From contig NZ_JAFEWE010000001.1 of assembly GCF_017355785.1 (NCBI RefSeq), positions 496,001 through 560,000 on the forward strand: a stretch of DNA of 64,000 bases, read 5' to 3'. The position numbers and the translations under genes are program-made. Under the pieces are notes generated by a model that was not told where the DNA came from, did no database searches, and was given only the letters and a program-made list of their open reading frames with translations. Positions 26,237-34,055 of the stretch are shown in pieces. How positions within the stretch are numbered: position 1 is the first letter of the stretch; each line of letters opens with the position of its first letter. This DNA is from Desertivirga arenae (lineage in GTDB: Bacteria; Bacteroidota; Bacteroidia; Sphingobacteriales; Sphingobacteriaceae).

Positions 26237-27085
26237 ATGGCAATAACAGGTACACGTACAGCAATGGTAATGTCGGTGCACGAATTTCATCGCTTAAGTA
26301 GTTTTATTTATACGCATTACGGTATTAAACTACCCATGACGAAAAAGACCATGCTGGAGGGTCGCCTGCATAAACGCCTTGTTGCGCTAAAATTGCCTGG
26401 TTATAAAGCGTATTGCGACTACTTGTTTAGTGCGGAAGGAAAACTGTCTGAATTGATACAGATGGTGGACCTGGTGACTACGAATAAAACTGATTTCTTT
26501 AGAGAAGCTATTCACTTTGATTATTTGAGCAGGCACGTGCTTCCTTCTGCTGCCCAAAATGATCCGGGCAAGTTATTTAGTATTTGGAGTGCAGGTTGTT
26601 CAACTGGAGAAGAACCTTATACGCTCGCGATAACTTTAAGTGAATTTGCAGAACTCAATAGAGGTTTTAACTTCAGTATCTTCGCTACCGACATTTCTAC
26701 ACGTGTATTAGGTGCTGCAGTAAAGGCGGTATATTCCGAGGAAAAAGTTCAGCCAATACCTCTGGTTCTTAAGAGGAAATATCTGCTTAAAAGCAAAGAC
26801 GTAAAGAATAAAACTGTTCGTATTGCACCTCAGCTACGTTCTAAAGTAAATTTTGAGCGAATCAATTTTATTGATGATGATTTTAGTACCATTCAGGTCT
26901 TCAATGTAGTTTTCTGCAGGAATGTTCTGATTTACTTTGACCGTGAAACACAAGAAAAAGTGATTCGTAAGCTGTGTTCTAAGATTGAAGAAGGCGGCTA
27001 TCTTTTTCTTGGCCACTCAGAATCGATATCGGGTATGGACCTTCCCTTAATTCAGGTACACCCAACAATATTTAAAAAGATTTAG
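26237..27085 (+). CDS. cheR: Chemotaxis protein methyltransferase CheR
   Basis: 282 aa. N-terminal helical CheR_N (YTHYGIKL..KKTMLEGRL) and C-terminal SAM-dependent domain with FSIWSAGCSTGEEPYTLA, FATDIS and FNVVFCRNVLIYFD. Methylates receptor glutamates using SAM. It starts 12 bp after the receptor gene. Confidence 0.95.
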   Translation: MAITGTRTAMVMSVHEFHRLSSFIYTHYGIKLPMTKKTMLEGRLHKRLVALKLPGYKAYCDYLFSAEGKLSELIQMVDLVTTNKTDFFREAIHFDYLSRHVLPSAAQNDPGKLFSIWSAGCSTGEEPYTLAITLSEFAELNRGFNFSIFATDISTRVLGAAVKAVYSEEKVQPIPLVLKRKYLLKSKDVKNKTVRIAPQLRSKVNFERINFIDDDFSTIQVFNVVFCRNVLIYFDRETQEKVIRKLCSKIEEGGYLFLGHSESISGMDLPLIQVHPTIFKKI

Positions 27086-27090
27086 TGTTG

Positions 27091-27561
27091 ATGGAAAAAC
27101 TCTATTTATTTCCGGGAAATGTTTTTGTGAGTAAGTCATCACATATTGTAGATACCGTCTTGGGTTCTTGTATCTCTGTTACCTTGTTTGACCCTGTTCA
27201 GAGGTTCGGAGCCATAAATCATTTTATGCTTCCGGTTTGGAACGGCGAGGGCACTGCGTCCACAAAATTCGGAGATATTGCCATTCAGCATCTTATTACA
27301 AAGATGCTTGAAATGGGGAGCAATCGTAACGATTTGATCGCGAAAGTGTTTGGAGGGAGCGAGATCAATCAACCTAATGGTTACTTCAGAATCGGAGCCA
27401 GGAATACTGCCATAGCTTTTGATATTTTAAAAAGGGAGAAAATACGAGTGGCCAGTCATAGTGTGGGAGGTAATTTAAGCCGGAAACTTGTTTTTAGATC
27501 AGACAATGGAGAAGTGCTGGTCAAGTTTGTTCAGGCGAATAAGACGCTCAAATTTTTTTAA
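27091..27561 (+). CDS. cheD: Chemoreceptor glutamine deamidase CheD
   Basis: 156 aa from ATG 27091; a GTG at 27085 overlapping the cheR stop is also possible. Catalytic Cys in VLGSCISVTLFD, His in GAINHFMLP and the conserved GGSEIN segment (KVFGGSEINQ) are present. CheD deamidates receptor glutamines and usually partners CheC; no CheC or CheX is encoded here. Confidence 0.93.
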   Translation: MEKLYLFPGNVFVSKSSHIVDTVLGSCISVTLFDPVQRFGAINHFMLPVWNGEGTASTKFGDIAIQHLITKMLEMGSNRNDLIAKVFGGSEINQPNGYFRIGARNTAIAFDILKREKIRVASHSVGGNLSRKLVFRSDNGEVLVKFVQANKTLKFF

Positions 27562-27576
27562 CAAGCTGGATCTTTT

Positions 27577-28644
27577 ATGATTAACGAAAAAATCAAAGTT
27601 CTTATAGTTGATGACTCAGCCCTGTTCCGTCAATTACTTTCCAGAATAGTTGCTGCAGATTCGGGACTGGAAATTATTGGCACTGCAGCCGATCCTTTTA
27701 TTGCAGCCAGCAAAATATCGGTACAGGTGCCAGATGTAATTATACTAGACCATTACATGCCCAGGATGGATGGACTTACCTTCCTGAAAAAAATAATGTC
27801 ACAACATCCTATACCTGTTGTTTTTATAGCAGAAGAAGCTGGAAAAAGCTCAGAATTAGCAGTGAAGGCGCTTGAGGTGGGGGCTTTCGAGGTATTGTCT
27901 AAAGAGATCTTCTCAGAATTGAATCAAAATGTAAGATTAAAGATATGTGATATTATAAGGGCAGCTTCCTCTGCCCCCCCTAAAAAGAAACTTCTTTCTG
28001 AGGCTTTAACAGTTAAGCCCAAATTGAATGCAGATGCAGTGCTGCAGAAGGTGAAAGTTACAGGTGTGGTCACTTCCGACAAAGTAGTTGCCGTAGGCGC
28101 CTCTACTGGTGGGACAGAAGCAATCCGTATGTTTCTGGAGGGATTACCACTTAACTGTCCGGGAGTTGTAATAGTACAGCATATGCCTGAAAACTTTACG
28201 AAATCTTTCGCAGACCGACTGAACGATCTTTGCAGGATCAACGTGAAGGAAGCTTGTGATGGTGATCTTGTAAAACCTGGTACTGCCCTCATAGCTCCCG
28301 GTAATCAGCATATGCTTTTGAAACGAAGGGGAAGCCAGTATTTTGTTGAATTGAATAAGGGACCATTGGTCAACCGCCACCGGCCTTCTGTGGACGTTTT
28401 GTTCAGGTCTGCGTCTATCTATGCTGCTCAGAATTGCTTCGGAGTTTTGCTTACCGGAATGGGTGACGATGGCGCAAAGGGTCTACTGGAGATTAAACAG
28501 GCTGGAGGCCGTACTATTGCTCAGGACGAGAAAACTAGCGTTGTTTTTGGAATGCCGAAAGAAGCTATTCAACTTAAGGCAGCCGAAAAAATTCTGCCTG
28601 TCCAAGACATAGCGCGATATGTGATGCAGCTGAGCGGGAAGTAA
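27577..28644 (+). CDS. cheB: Chemotaxis methylesterase CheB
   Basis: 355 aa. N-terminal receiver with acidic pair D12-D13 and phosphoacceptor D58 (ILDHYMPRMDG), though the later Thr/Ser and KP positions are changed (FIAEEAG, VLSKEI). The C-terminal esterase has catalytic Ser in GASTGG (about 177), His in IVQHMPENF (about 201) and Asp in GMGDDG (about 296). It removes receptor methyl groups. Last gene of the operon, closed by a bidirectional terminator. Confidence 0.95.
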   Translation: MINEKIKVLIVDDSALFRQLLSRIVAADSGLEIIGTAADPFIAASKISVQVPDVIILDHYMPRMDGLTFLKKIMSQHPIPVVFIAEEAGKSSELAVKALEVGAFEVLSKEIFSELNQNVRLKICDIIRAASSAPPKKKLLSEALTVKPKLNADAVLQKVKVTGVVTSDKVVAVGASTGGTEAIRMFLEGLPLNCPGVVIVQHMPENFTKSFADRLNDLCRINVKEACDGDLVKPGTALIAPGNQHMLLKRRGSQYFVELNKGPLVNRHRPSVDVLFRSASIYAAQNCFGVLLTGMGDDGAKGLLEIKQAGGRTIAQDEKTSVVFGMPKEAIQLKAAEKILPVQDIARYVMQLSGK

Positions 28645-28664
28645 AAAGGGGAACTGCCCCTTTT
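28644..28664. terminator. Bidirectional terminator between cheB and lipB
   Basis: Perfect 8-bp stem AAAAGGGG/CCCCTTTT with a 5-nt loop. It follows the cheB stop directly and overlaps the last bases of the convergent lipB gene. Confidence 0.8.
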
Positions 28665-29355
28665 AAACCAATTCGCAATCAAAAACCCTTTCAAAATTAG
28701 ATCGGAGCAGCACACTTACTTCCGCAACAGATATGGGCTTCCCGAGTTCTTCAACGATAGAAGTAATTCCTCTATCCTCTGAGCTAATGCCACAAGGGAT
28801 AAAGTACTTATACGGCCGAAGATCGTTATTTATGTTTAAGGCGAAGCCATGATTACTTATCCAACGTGAAAGATGAATTCCAATGGCGCAAATTTTTCTT
28901 GAACAGTTACCATCTTTACCTTTAACCCAAACCCCTGGATATTCCGCATCATAAAAGGATTCTAGCCCTAATTGATCAAGCGTTAAAACAACTACTTCTG
29001 CGAGGCTTCCAATAAACCACCGAATATCTGTTTTAAAATCATTCAGATCGAGAACGGGATAAACAACAAGCTGGCCAGGATTATGCAAGGTGATCTGGCC
29101 TCCTCTTCTGGTACGAACAACGTCCAGTTTATGGCAGCACAACCCATCCAGATCTATGAGCAAGTCATTCTCAGTTGCTGAGCTTCCAAAACTAATCACG
29201 GCAGGGTGTTCACAAAATAGAATGGTGTTCTCCCTTTGTATCTGCATCGTTCTTTGAGCATAGATTTTCTCTCGCAACTCCTGCTGCAACTTTAAAGCAT
29301 CCTGGTACACCATAAGCCCAGGTTGCTTGTAGAAAACCTTAGATTTAATTAACAT
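28663..29355 (-). CDS. lipB: Lipoyl(octanoyl) transferase
   Basis: 230 aa. Conserved LipB segments: RRGGQITLHNPGQLVVYPVLDL, KICAIGIHLSRWISNHGFALNI and FIPCGI with the catalytic Cys; the catalytic Lys is the K of KICAIG. It transfers octanoyl from acyl-carrier protein to lipoyl domains. The frame extends to a TTG at 29364, but ATG 29355 is preferred; both overlap the 3' end of the MBL-hydrolase gene, so the two are coupled. Confidence 0.95.
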   Translation of the reverse strand: MLIKSKVFYKQPGLMVYQDALKLQQELREKIYAQRTMQIQRENTILFCEHPAVISFGSSATENDLLIDLDGLCCHKLDVVRTRRGGQITLHNPGQLVVYPVLDLNDFKTDIRWFIGSLAEVVVLTLDQLGLESFYDAEYPGVWVKGKDGNCSRKICAIGIHLSRWISNHGFALNINNDLRPYKYFIPCGISSEDRGITSIVEELGKPISVAEVSVLLRSNFERVFDCELV

Positions 29356-30115
29356 CAGTATCAACTACTTCACCATCAGCTAATACAAAGCAACGTTTTT
29401 TTAGACCATGCTCGGCAAGGTCTGAACTAATACGGGCACGACCTTCCCGTGAATGACTCAGGGCCTCGAGGTGAACAATATAATAACTGGATGAAGTTAA
29501 GACCTTGGCTGCCTGTATAAGGTCCTCGCTGGTCATTAGAATCGGTCCGCCTCTATCAAATCGTGCTGCACCTCCATTTAACACTATATGTGCCGGTTTA
29601 AACTTATGCAACACCGAAGCTATTGCATCGTACCATATTGTATCGCCTGCCAAATAAAGGGATTCTGCACTTGTCTGAAGAACAAACCCATGTACCGTAC
29701 CCATCATCGCTCCTATCTCCCCTGTTCCATGCCTTGCTTCAGTTATATCGAATTGAACTCCTTCCCATTTAAGGGTCTTATTAACAGCCAAGGTATTTGT
29801 GAAACCCTGCTTATTTAACTCAGGCACTAACTCAGGGCTGCAGACAACGGGGAGTTCTTTGCTAAGCACCCTTTGAGCTTCTGCATCCCAGTGATCAGGG
29901 TGTAGATGTGTAAGTAGTACTGCATCGACATTTTGAAGCTGATCTTCCAATTCCTGCTTGCTGAATGGCAGGTCAACTAATGGATTGGGCAGCTGTTCTT
30001 TTAACATAGGTAACAATCCCATTGAGCCTTTCGCTCCTAACATAGGATCAACTAAAATTCGCTTGCCATTAATCTCCAGGAGCGTGGTGGCATTTCTCCA
30101 TAACTGAATTTTCAT
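29345..30115 (-). CDS. Metallo-beta-lactamase-fold hydrolase
   Basis: 256 aa. MBL fold with THLHPDHWD (about 68-76), ARHGTGEIG (about 127) and LAGDTIWYD (about 153). Close to the UlaG/YtkL-like cytosolic group. It is divergent from an HxlR regulator gene 90 bp away and is probably its target; it overlaps lipB downstream. Substrate unknown. Confidence 0.88.
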   Translation of the reverse strand: MKIQLWRNATTLLEINGKRILVDPMLGAKGSMGLLPMLKEQLPNPLVDLPFSKQELEDQLQNVDAVLLTHLHPDHWDAEAQRVLSKELPVVCSPELVPELNKQGFTNTLAVNKTLKWEGVQFDITEARHGTGEIGAMMGTVHGFVLQTSAESLYLAGDTIWYDAIASVLHKFKPAHIVLNGGAARFDRGGPILMTSEDLIQAAKVLTSSSYYIVHLEALSHSREGRARISSDLAEHGLKKRCFVLADGEVVDTDVN

Positions 30116-30190
30116 AGTCTTAATCTTACCGCAGCAAATTCAACTTTATTATTTTTTCATCAAAGAAGTTCACTTTTTGGTCACCTATAC

Positions 30191-30200
30191 ACAAATTTGT
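30191..30200. promoter_or_regulatory. Palindrome ACAAATTTGT in the MBL/HxlR divergent region
   Basis: Perfect 10-bp palindrome 5 bp before the HxlR start, flanked by ACCTAT direct repeats. A plausible HxlR operator, by position only. Confidence 0.4.
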
Positions 30201-30205
30201 AACCT

Positions 30206-30529
30206 ATGAATTACGAGGAATTTCAGAAATGCGGAGCGCGCGTCACACTTTCTCTTTTGGCAGGAAAATGGAAGCCTTTGATCTTATTCTACCTTTTTAC
30301 AGGATCACAGCGCTTTACCGACCTATGGAGAATTATGCCAAGGGTTTCAAAGAAAGTTCTTCTGGAACAGTTGAAGGAGATGGAAGAGGCAGGCTTGATC
30401 CGCCGGGTTGAGAAGAACGGGTTTCCACCAGAGGTCTTTTACGAGCTTTCTGAACAAGGTAGAACACTCGGTCCACTATTGAAACAGCTGGACGAATGGG
30501 GCGATAACTACATTCAGACAAAAGAGTAG
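30206..30529 (+). CDS. HxlR-family transcriptional regulator
   Basis: 107 aa winged helix: LLAGKWKPLILFYLFTGSQRFTDLWRIMPRVSKKVLLEQLKEMEEAGLIRR is the family signature. One Cys (C9) near the N-terminus could be a redox or electrophile sensor as in other HxlR proteins. Divergent from the MBL gene; the Crp-like gene follows by one base and is probably co-transcribed. Confidence 0.92.
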   Translation: MNYEEFQKCGARVTLSLLAGKWKPLILFYLFTGSQRFTDLWRIMPRVSKKVLLEQLKEMEEAGLIRRVEKNGFPPEVFYELSEQGRTLGPLLKQLDEWGDNYIQTKE

Positions 30530-30530
30530 T

Positions 30531-31103
30531 ATGATAAAAAATATAATTAAGGGTATAAAGCAATACTATCCTGTATCTGATGATTCTATTAATGTTTTAG
30601 CTCAGTATTTTACAAAACAACAGCTTCCGAAGAATCATTTGTTGACAAAACCAGGTGTGCGCGATAATTACGTTTACTTTATAGAACAGGGCTGTTCCCG
30701 TACATTTTTATTTATAGATGGTAAGGAGGTCACCAATTGGTTTAGCAAGGAGGGAGATGTGACATTTTCATCAAACTCACTTTATCACAGAACTGCAGGG
30801 TTTGAATATATTCAGCTTTTAGAAGATTCACTAATTTACCGCCTGTCTATTGAAACGCTAAATAAGCTATACAGCGAGAACATAGAGATTGTAAACTGGT
30901 CGCGCGTTATTCATCAGGAGGTATTATTGAAGATGCAGACCCTAAGACTCGACAGGCTATCCTTATCAGCTAAAGATAGATACGAGAAGTTCCTTTCTGA
31001 GAATCCGGATCTATTCAATCGTGTTAACTTAGGTTTTATTGCATCCTATTTAGGAATGACGCAGCCTCATTTAAGTGCTCTGCGTGCTGAAATGCGATTT
31101 TAA
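30531..31103 (+). CDS. Crp/Fnr-family regulator (cNMP-binding fold)
   Basis: 190 aa. Cyclic-nucleotide-binding-like beta-roll (VRDNYVYFIEQGCSRTFLF, GDVTFSSNSLYH) and a short C-terminal HTH (IASYLGMTQPHLSALRAEMRF). The recognition helix lacks the Glu typical of true FNR/CRP (TQPHLSALR), so its site should differ from TGA-N6-TCA. The ligand is probably not cAMP. It is one base downstream of the HxlR gene. Confidence 0.85.
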   Translation: MIKNIIKGIKQYYPVSDDSINVLAQYFTKQQLPKNHLLTKPGVRDNYVYFIEQGCSRTFLFIDGKEVTNWFSKEGDVTFSSNSLYHRTAGFEYIQLLEDSLIYRLSIETLNKLYSENIEIVNWSRVIHQEVLLKMQTLRLDRLSLSAKDRYEKFLSENPDLFNRVNLGFIASYLGMTQPHLSALRAEMRF

Positions 31104-31160
31104 GATAGATGAAAATTTAAAAGCCGGGCTTTTTATAGTTTTGAAGTCAATCCTACACGA

Positions 31161-31754
31161 ATGAATACAGAACTTGAAAAATGCCTGAAGGGAGAGATCT
31201 ATAACACATCGGATCCTGATATACAAAGATTAAAATATAAGGCCCGCCAACTGACAAAAGAATATAATCAAACGGCAAGCTCTGATATTGCCAGGCGACA
31301 GGAAATCTTAAATGCACTATTCGGCAATAAGGGAAGCAATGTAAAAGTAGATATCCCCTTTTACTGTGACTATGGAAAGCACATTTCTATCGGAAACAAT
31401 GTGATCATTAACATTAATTGCACCTTCGTCGACTGTAATAGAATAGAGATTGGAAACAATGTAATGATTGCTTCCAATGTTCAGATCTATACTGCTACTC
31501 ACCCCGTTGAAGTCGATGAGCGGCTTGTTGCCGACTGGGACCTGGATATGTCTATCCCCTACTTCCGTACTTATGCTTTGCCAGTAAAGATTGAAGATAA
31601 CGTTTGGATTGGAGGAGGAGTGATTATTTTACCAGGAGTAACTATTGGCAAGAATACAGTAATAGGGGCTGGCAGTGTGGTAAATAAATCCATTCCCCCA
31701 AACTCTGTAGCAGTTGGTAATCCCTGCAGGGTAATCAGGAATATAAATAAATAA
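31161..31754 (+). CDS. Sugar O-acetyltransferase (maltose/galactoside acetyltransferase family)
   Basis: 197 aa. Mac domain MNTELEKCLKGEIYNTSDPDI, then left-handed beta-helix with PFYCDYGKHISIGNN, active-site YTATHPV and GAGSVVNKSIPPNSVAVGNPCRV. Compared with the paralogue at 5226-5780, the loop after the active-site His is longer (ERLVADWDLDMSIPYF), suggesting a different acceptor. Confidence 0.9.
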   Translation: MNTELEKCLKGEIYNTSDPDIQRLKYKARQLTKEYNQTASSDIARRQEILNALFGNKGSNVKVDIPFYCDYGKHISIGNNVIININCTFVDCNRIEIGNNVMIASNVQIYTATHPVEVDERLVADWDLDMSIPYFRTYALPVKIEDNVWIGGGVIILPGVTIGKNTVIGAGSVVNKSIPPNSVAVGNPCRVIRNINK

Positions 31755-31790
31755 CGGGTCCTCCTGCTACCATAATAGGCACTTGCATAA

Positions 31791-31804
31791 ATACCAATCA
31801 GTAT
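31791..31804. promoter_or_regulatory. TetR operator ATACCAATCAGTAT upstream of its own gene
   Basis: Inverted repeat ATAC-N6-GTAT. It matches the reverse complement of the site at 32436-32449 in 13 of 14 positions. It lies one base before the -7 box TATCTTTG (31806-31813), so binding would block the promoter. Confidence 0.7.
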
Positions 31805-31805
31805 G

Positions 31806-31813
31806 TATCTTTG
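31806..31813 (+). promoter_or_regulatory. -7 box TATCTTTG of the TetR gene
   Basis: Perfect TAnnTTTG only 4 bp before the ATG at 31818, so the transcript should be leaderless or nearly so. Confidence 0.6.
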
Positions 31814-31817
31814 ATCC

Positions 31818-32417
31818 ATGGGTCGCAACTCTCATATACCAGCAGAAGATACAGAGCAATTCATCATAGAAAAGGCAGCAGAGCTTTTCAACAAAAAAGG
31901 CTTTTGGGGAACTTCTTTGAGCGATCTGGAAAAGGCAACCGGTTTGACAAAAGGTAGTATTTACTCGAATTTTAAAGACAAGACCGACGTCTCTCTAAAG
32001 GTGTTTGATTACAACTACAATAAGTTACGTGAGCCAATGGGAGATCGGGTAAAGGGAAAAACAACTGCGAAAGAAAAATTAATGGCCTGCATTGATTTTT
32101 ACATCACCTACTTCCCTAGCATGAAATCCTCCGGAGGTTGTGCGATTCAGAATGCTCTTATAGATTCTGACGATACTAATATTGCCCTTTTTGAAAAAGC
32201 TAAGTCTGCATTAGGCAGCTGGAAAGATACACTGCAAAAGATCATTGAAGCAGGCATTCAGAATGGTGAATTCCGCCGTGAATTGAACGCAGGTGTATAT
32301 TCTGCTTACCTCATAGCAATAATTGAAGGCGCCATTTTAGTAGGAAAATCCCTTGACAGTCATCAGCTCTTTTCAGATATGCTCGCTCATTTAAAAGAAG
32401 AAATAACAAGGATTTAA
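31818..32417 (+). CDS. TetR-family transcriptional regulator
   Basis: 199 aa. N-terminal TetR HTH (IIEKAAELFNKKGFWGTSLSDLEKATGLTKGSIYSNFKDK, about residues 14-53) and a TetR_C ligand-binding domain with GGCAIQNALIDSDD. It probably represses itself and the adjacent ketosynthase through two copies of the same 14-bp operator. Acyl-chain or fatty-acid-like ligands are plausible because of the target, but that is inference. Confidence 0.93.
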   Translation: MGRNSHIPAEDTEQFIIEKAAELFNKKGFWGTSLSDLEKATGLTKGSIYSNFKDKTDVSLKVFDYNYNKLREPMGDRVKGKTTAKEKLMACIDFYITYFPSMKSSGGCAIQNALIDSDDTNIALFEKAKSALGSWKDTLQKIIEAGIQNGEFRRELNAGVYSAYLIAIIEGAILVGKSLDSHQLFSDMLAHLKEEITRI

Positions 32418-32435
32418 ATTTTTTTAGGAAAATAG

Positions 32436-32449
32436 ATACTAATTGGTAT
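32436..32449. promoter_or_regulatory. TetR operator ATACTAATTGGTAT over the ketosynthase start codon
   Basis: ATAC-N6-GTAT. Its last bases overlap the ATG at 32448. Reverse complement ATACCAATTAGTAT differs from the TetR-promoter site at one base. Confidence 0.7.
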
Positions 32450-33707
32450 GAAAAACAAAAAGGTAGTAGTAACGGGATTAGGCACAGTAAATCCCCTGGG
32501 ACTAAATGTGAAGGACTTCTGGAAAAATACGATTGAAGGGAAGTCGGGCGCCGGACCCATCACGAAGTTTGATGCCTCAAAATTTAAAACAACTTTTGCA
32601 TGTGAAGTAAAGGGTTTTGATCCAGAACTTTATATAGAGAAGAAAGAAATAAGGAAATATGATCTATTTACTCAATATGCCATTTCTGCGGCCCAGGAAG
32701 CGATTGAAGATGCAGGCTTTGATTTCGCTCGGCTTTCGGATGAAGAAAGGACTCGAATTGGAGTTATTTGGGCCTCTGGGTATGGAGGAATTAGCACCTT
32801 TGAGTCTCAGCTTACTGAATTTAATTCAGGAGACGGAACGCCAAGATTTAATCCCTTCTTTATTCCTAAAATCATTACAGATATCGCCGCAGGCGTTATT
32901 TCTATGCGGTACAAGCTTTATGGTCCCAATTACTGCACGGTATCAGCTTGCGCTTCTTCAAACACAGCTATTATAAATGCTTTAGACCTGATTAGAAATG
33001 GCCGGGCTGATGTGGTTATCGTGGGAGGATCTGAGGCCTCTATTACGCCTGCGAGTATTGGTGGCTTTAGTGCGTCGCAGGCTTTATCTAGAAGAAATGA
33101 GGAAATAGAAACGGCCTCACGACCCTTCGATGTTTCAAGAGATGGATTTGTCGCGGGCGAAGGTGCGGGAGCTTTAATTCTTGAAAGCTATGAATATGCT
33201 GTTAAAAGAGGTGCTAAGATTTATGCAGAAGTGGCGGGAGGAGGTATGGCTGCAGACGCCTACCATCTTACATCCACTCACCCTGAGGGCTTGGGGGCTT
33301 TGCTAGGTATTAAGGCAGCGCTGCAGGACGCGGGGGTGGAAGCGTCGGAAATAGGATATATAAATGCACATGCAACATCAACCGGCGCTGGAGATTTAAG
33401 TGAAATGAAAGCAATTGCAGAAGTATTTCGTCAGGCTCCGGATCTATTGATTAGTTCAACAAAATCGATGACGGGACATATGCTTGGTGCTGCAGGAGCG
33501 GTAGAGTCTATCGTCTCGGTCTTATCTCTTTATAATGGAATAATTCCAGCGACGATCAATACTACTGAAATTGATCCCTTGATCCCTTCTGAACTAAATA
33601 TTCTTACAGGCCAGGCTAAAAGGAAAGAGATCCGTTACGCCTTAAATAACAGCTTTGGTTTCGGTGGGCATACAGCTACCTCCATATTTAAAAGGATGAA
33701 TCTATGA
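32448..33707 (+). CDS. Beta-ketoacyl-ACP synthase (FabF-type)
   Basis: 419 aa, full-length KAS II type. Catalytic Cys in VSACASSNTA (about 168), His in NAHATST (about 307) and His in FGFGGHTA (about 406); KSMTGHMLGAAG supplies the conserved Lys-His loop. It condenses acyl-ACP with malonyl-ACP. It stands alone with a TetR regulator, not in a fatty-acid operon, so it is more likely a dedicated elongation or membrane-adaptation enzyme than the housekeeping fabF; the housekeeping copy would lie elsewhere. The operator overlaps its start codon. Confidence 0.92.
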   Translation: MKNKKVVVTGLGTVNPLGLNVKDFWKNTIEGKSGAGPITKFDASKFKTTFACEVKGFDPELYIEKKEIRKYDLFTQYAISAAQEAIEDAGFDFARLSDEERTRIGVIWASGYGGISTFESQLTEFNSGDGTPRFNPFFIPKIITDIAAGVISMRYKLYGPNYCTVSACASSNTAIINALDLIRNGRADVVIVGGSEASITPASIGGFSASQALSRRNEEIETASRPFDVSRDGFVAGEGAGALILESYEYAVKRGAKIYAEVAGGGMAADAYHLTSTHPEGLGALLGIKAALQDAGVEASEIGYINAHATSTGAGDLSEMKAIAEVFRQAPDLLISSTKSMTGHMLGAAGAVESIVSVLSLYNGIIPATINTTEIDPLIPSELNILTGQAKRKEIRYALNNSFGFGGHTATSIFKRMNL

Positions 33708-33816
33708 ATTTGCAAAATCAGGTTCAGGAATTTCACTAGAATTTGCAAGAGCTTGGTGTGCTTAAGTGAAAAGTTTACAACGTGCTCAAGATTATATTTA
33801 AATTATTTTTTTAATT

Positions 33817-33830
33817 GTGACGTAAATCAC
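33817..33830. promoter_or_regulatory. Crp/Fnr-type site GTGACGTAAATCAC before a predicted small RNA
   Basis: Inverted repeat GTGA-N6-TCAC. The TGA-N6-TCA core ends 23 bp before -7 box GATATTTG (33853-33860), a position near -42 expected for a class II activator. The same core occurs before nirB and the U32 operon. Confidence 0.6.
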
Positions 33831-33852
33831 TTGCAAAGAAGTTAGAAAAGTT

Positions 33853-33860
33853 GATATTTG
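33853..33860 (+). promoter_or_regulatory. -7 box GATATTTG of the predicted small RNA
   Basis: One mismatch to TAnnTTTG. A TTG at 33831-33833 lies 19 bp upstream, the expected -33 spacing. Predicted start about 33866. Confidence 0.5.
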
Positions 33861-33865
33861 AGAAG

Positions 33866-33933
33866 GAATTATTTTCATTATTTAGAAATCGTAAAATACC
33901 CCCTGCTCCCTAAGCAGGGGGTATTGTTTTTTG
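33866..33933 (+). ncRNA. Predicted FNR-type-regulated small RNA
   Basis: A promoter with a Crp/Fnr-type site is followed only 35 bp later by a perfect 13-bp terminator hairpin, leaving about 68 nt and no ORF. It may be an independent small RNA or a 3'-UTR-derived RNA, since the same terminator would end the ketosynthase transcript. Confidence 0.45.
33895..33933 (+). terminator. Strong terminator after the ketosynthase gene
   Basis: 13-bp perfect stem (33895-33907 with 33913-33925), 5-nt loop CCCTA, then GTTTTTTG. Confidence 0.9.
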
Positions 33934-33971
33934 ATTGCTTTTTATAATGGAATTAAAACATTTCTCCTAAG

Positions 33972-33989
33972 ACACGTATTTATACGTGT
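33972..33989. promoter_or_regulatory. Palindrome ACACGTATTTATACGTGT
   Basis: 8-bp perfect arms with a TT centre, abutting a perfect -7 box TATATTTG (33989-33996). A likely operator of the hairpin RNA copy B; the regulator is unknown. Confidence 0.6.
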
Positions 33990-34001
33990 ATATTTGATAC
34001 T

Positions 34002-34055
34002 TTGGTTTTGGTCTTAAGTCCCACTAGCAACTGGTAATGCTAGTGGGTTTTTTAT
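34002..34055 (+). ncRNA. Predicted small hairpin RNA, copy B
   Basis: Begins about 6 nt after the -7 box, carries GTTTTGG (34005-34011) and a 9-bp hairpin CCCACTAGC/GCTAGTGGG with 10-nt loop AACTGGTAAT, then six T. Copy A at 20990-21047 has the same layout with compensatory stem changes. It points into the 3' end of the FNR-like gene on the opposite strand, so it is a free-standing unit. About 54 nt. Confidence 0.55.

Noticed and set aside
27577-28000. CheB receiver as inactive
   Set aside because: Altered Thr and Lys-Pro positions were noted, but the acidic pair and D58 are intact, so loss of phosphorylation cannot be claimed.
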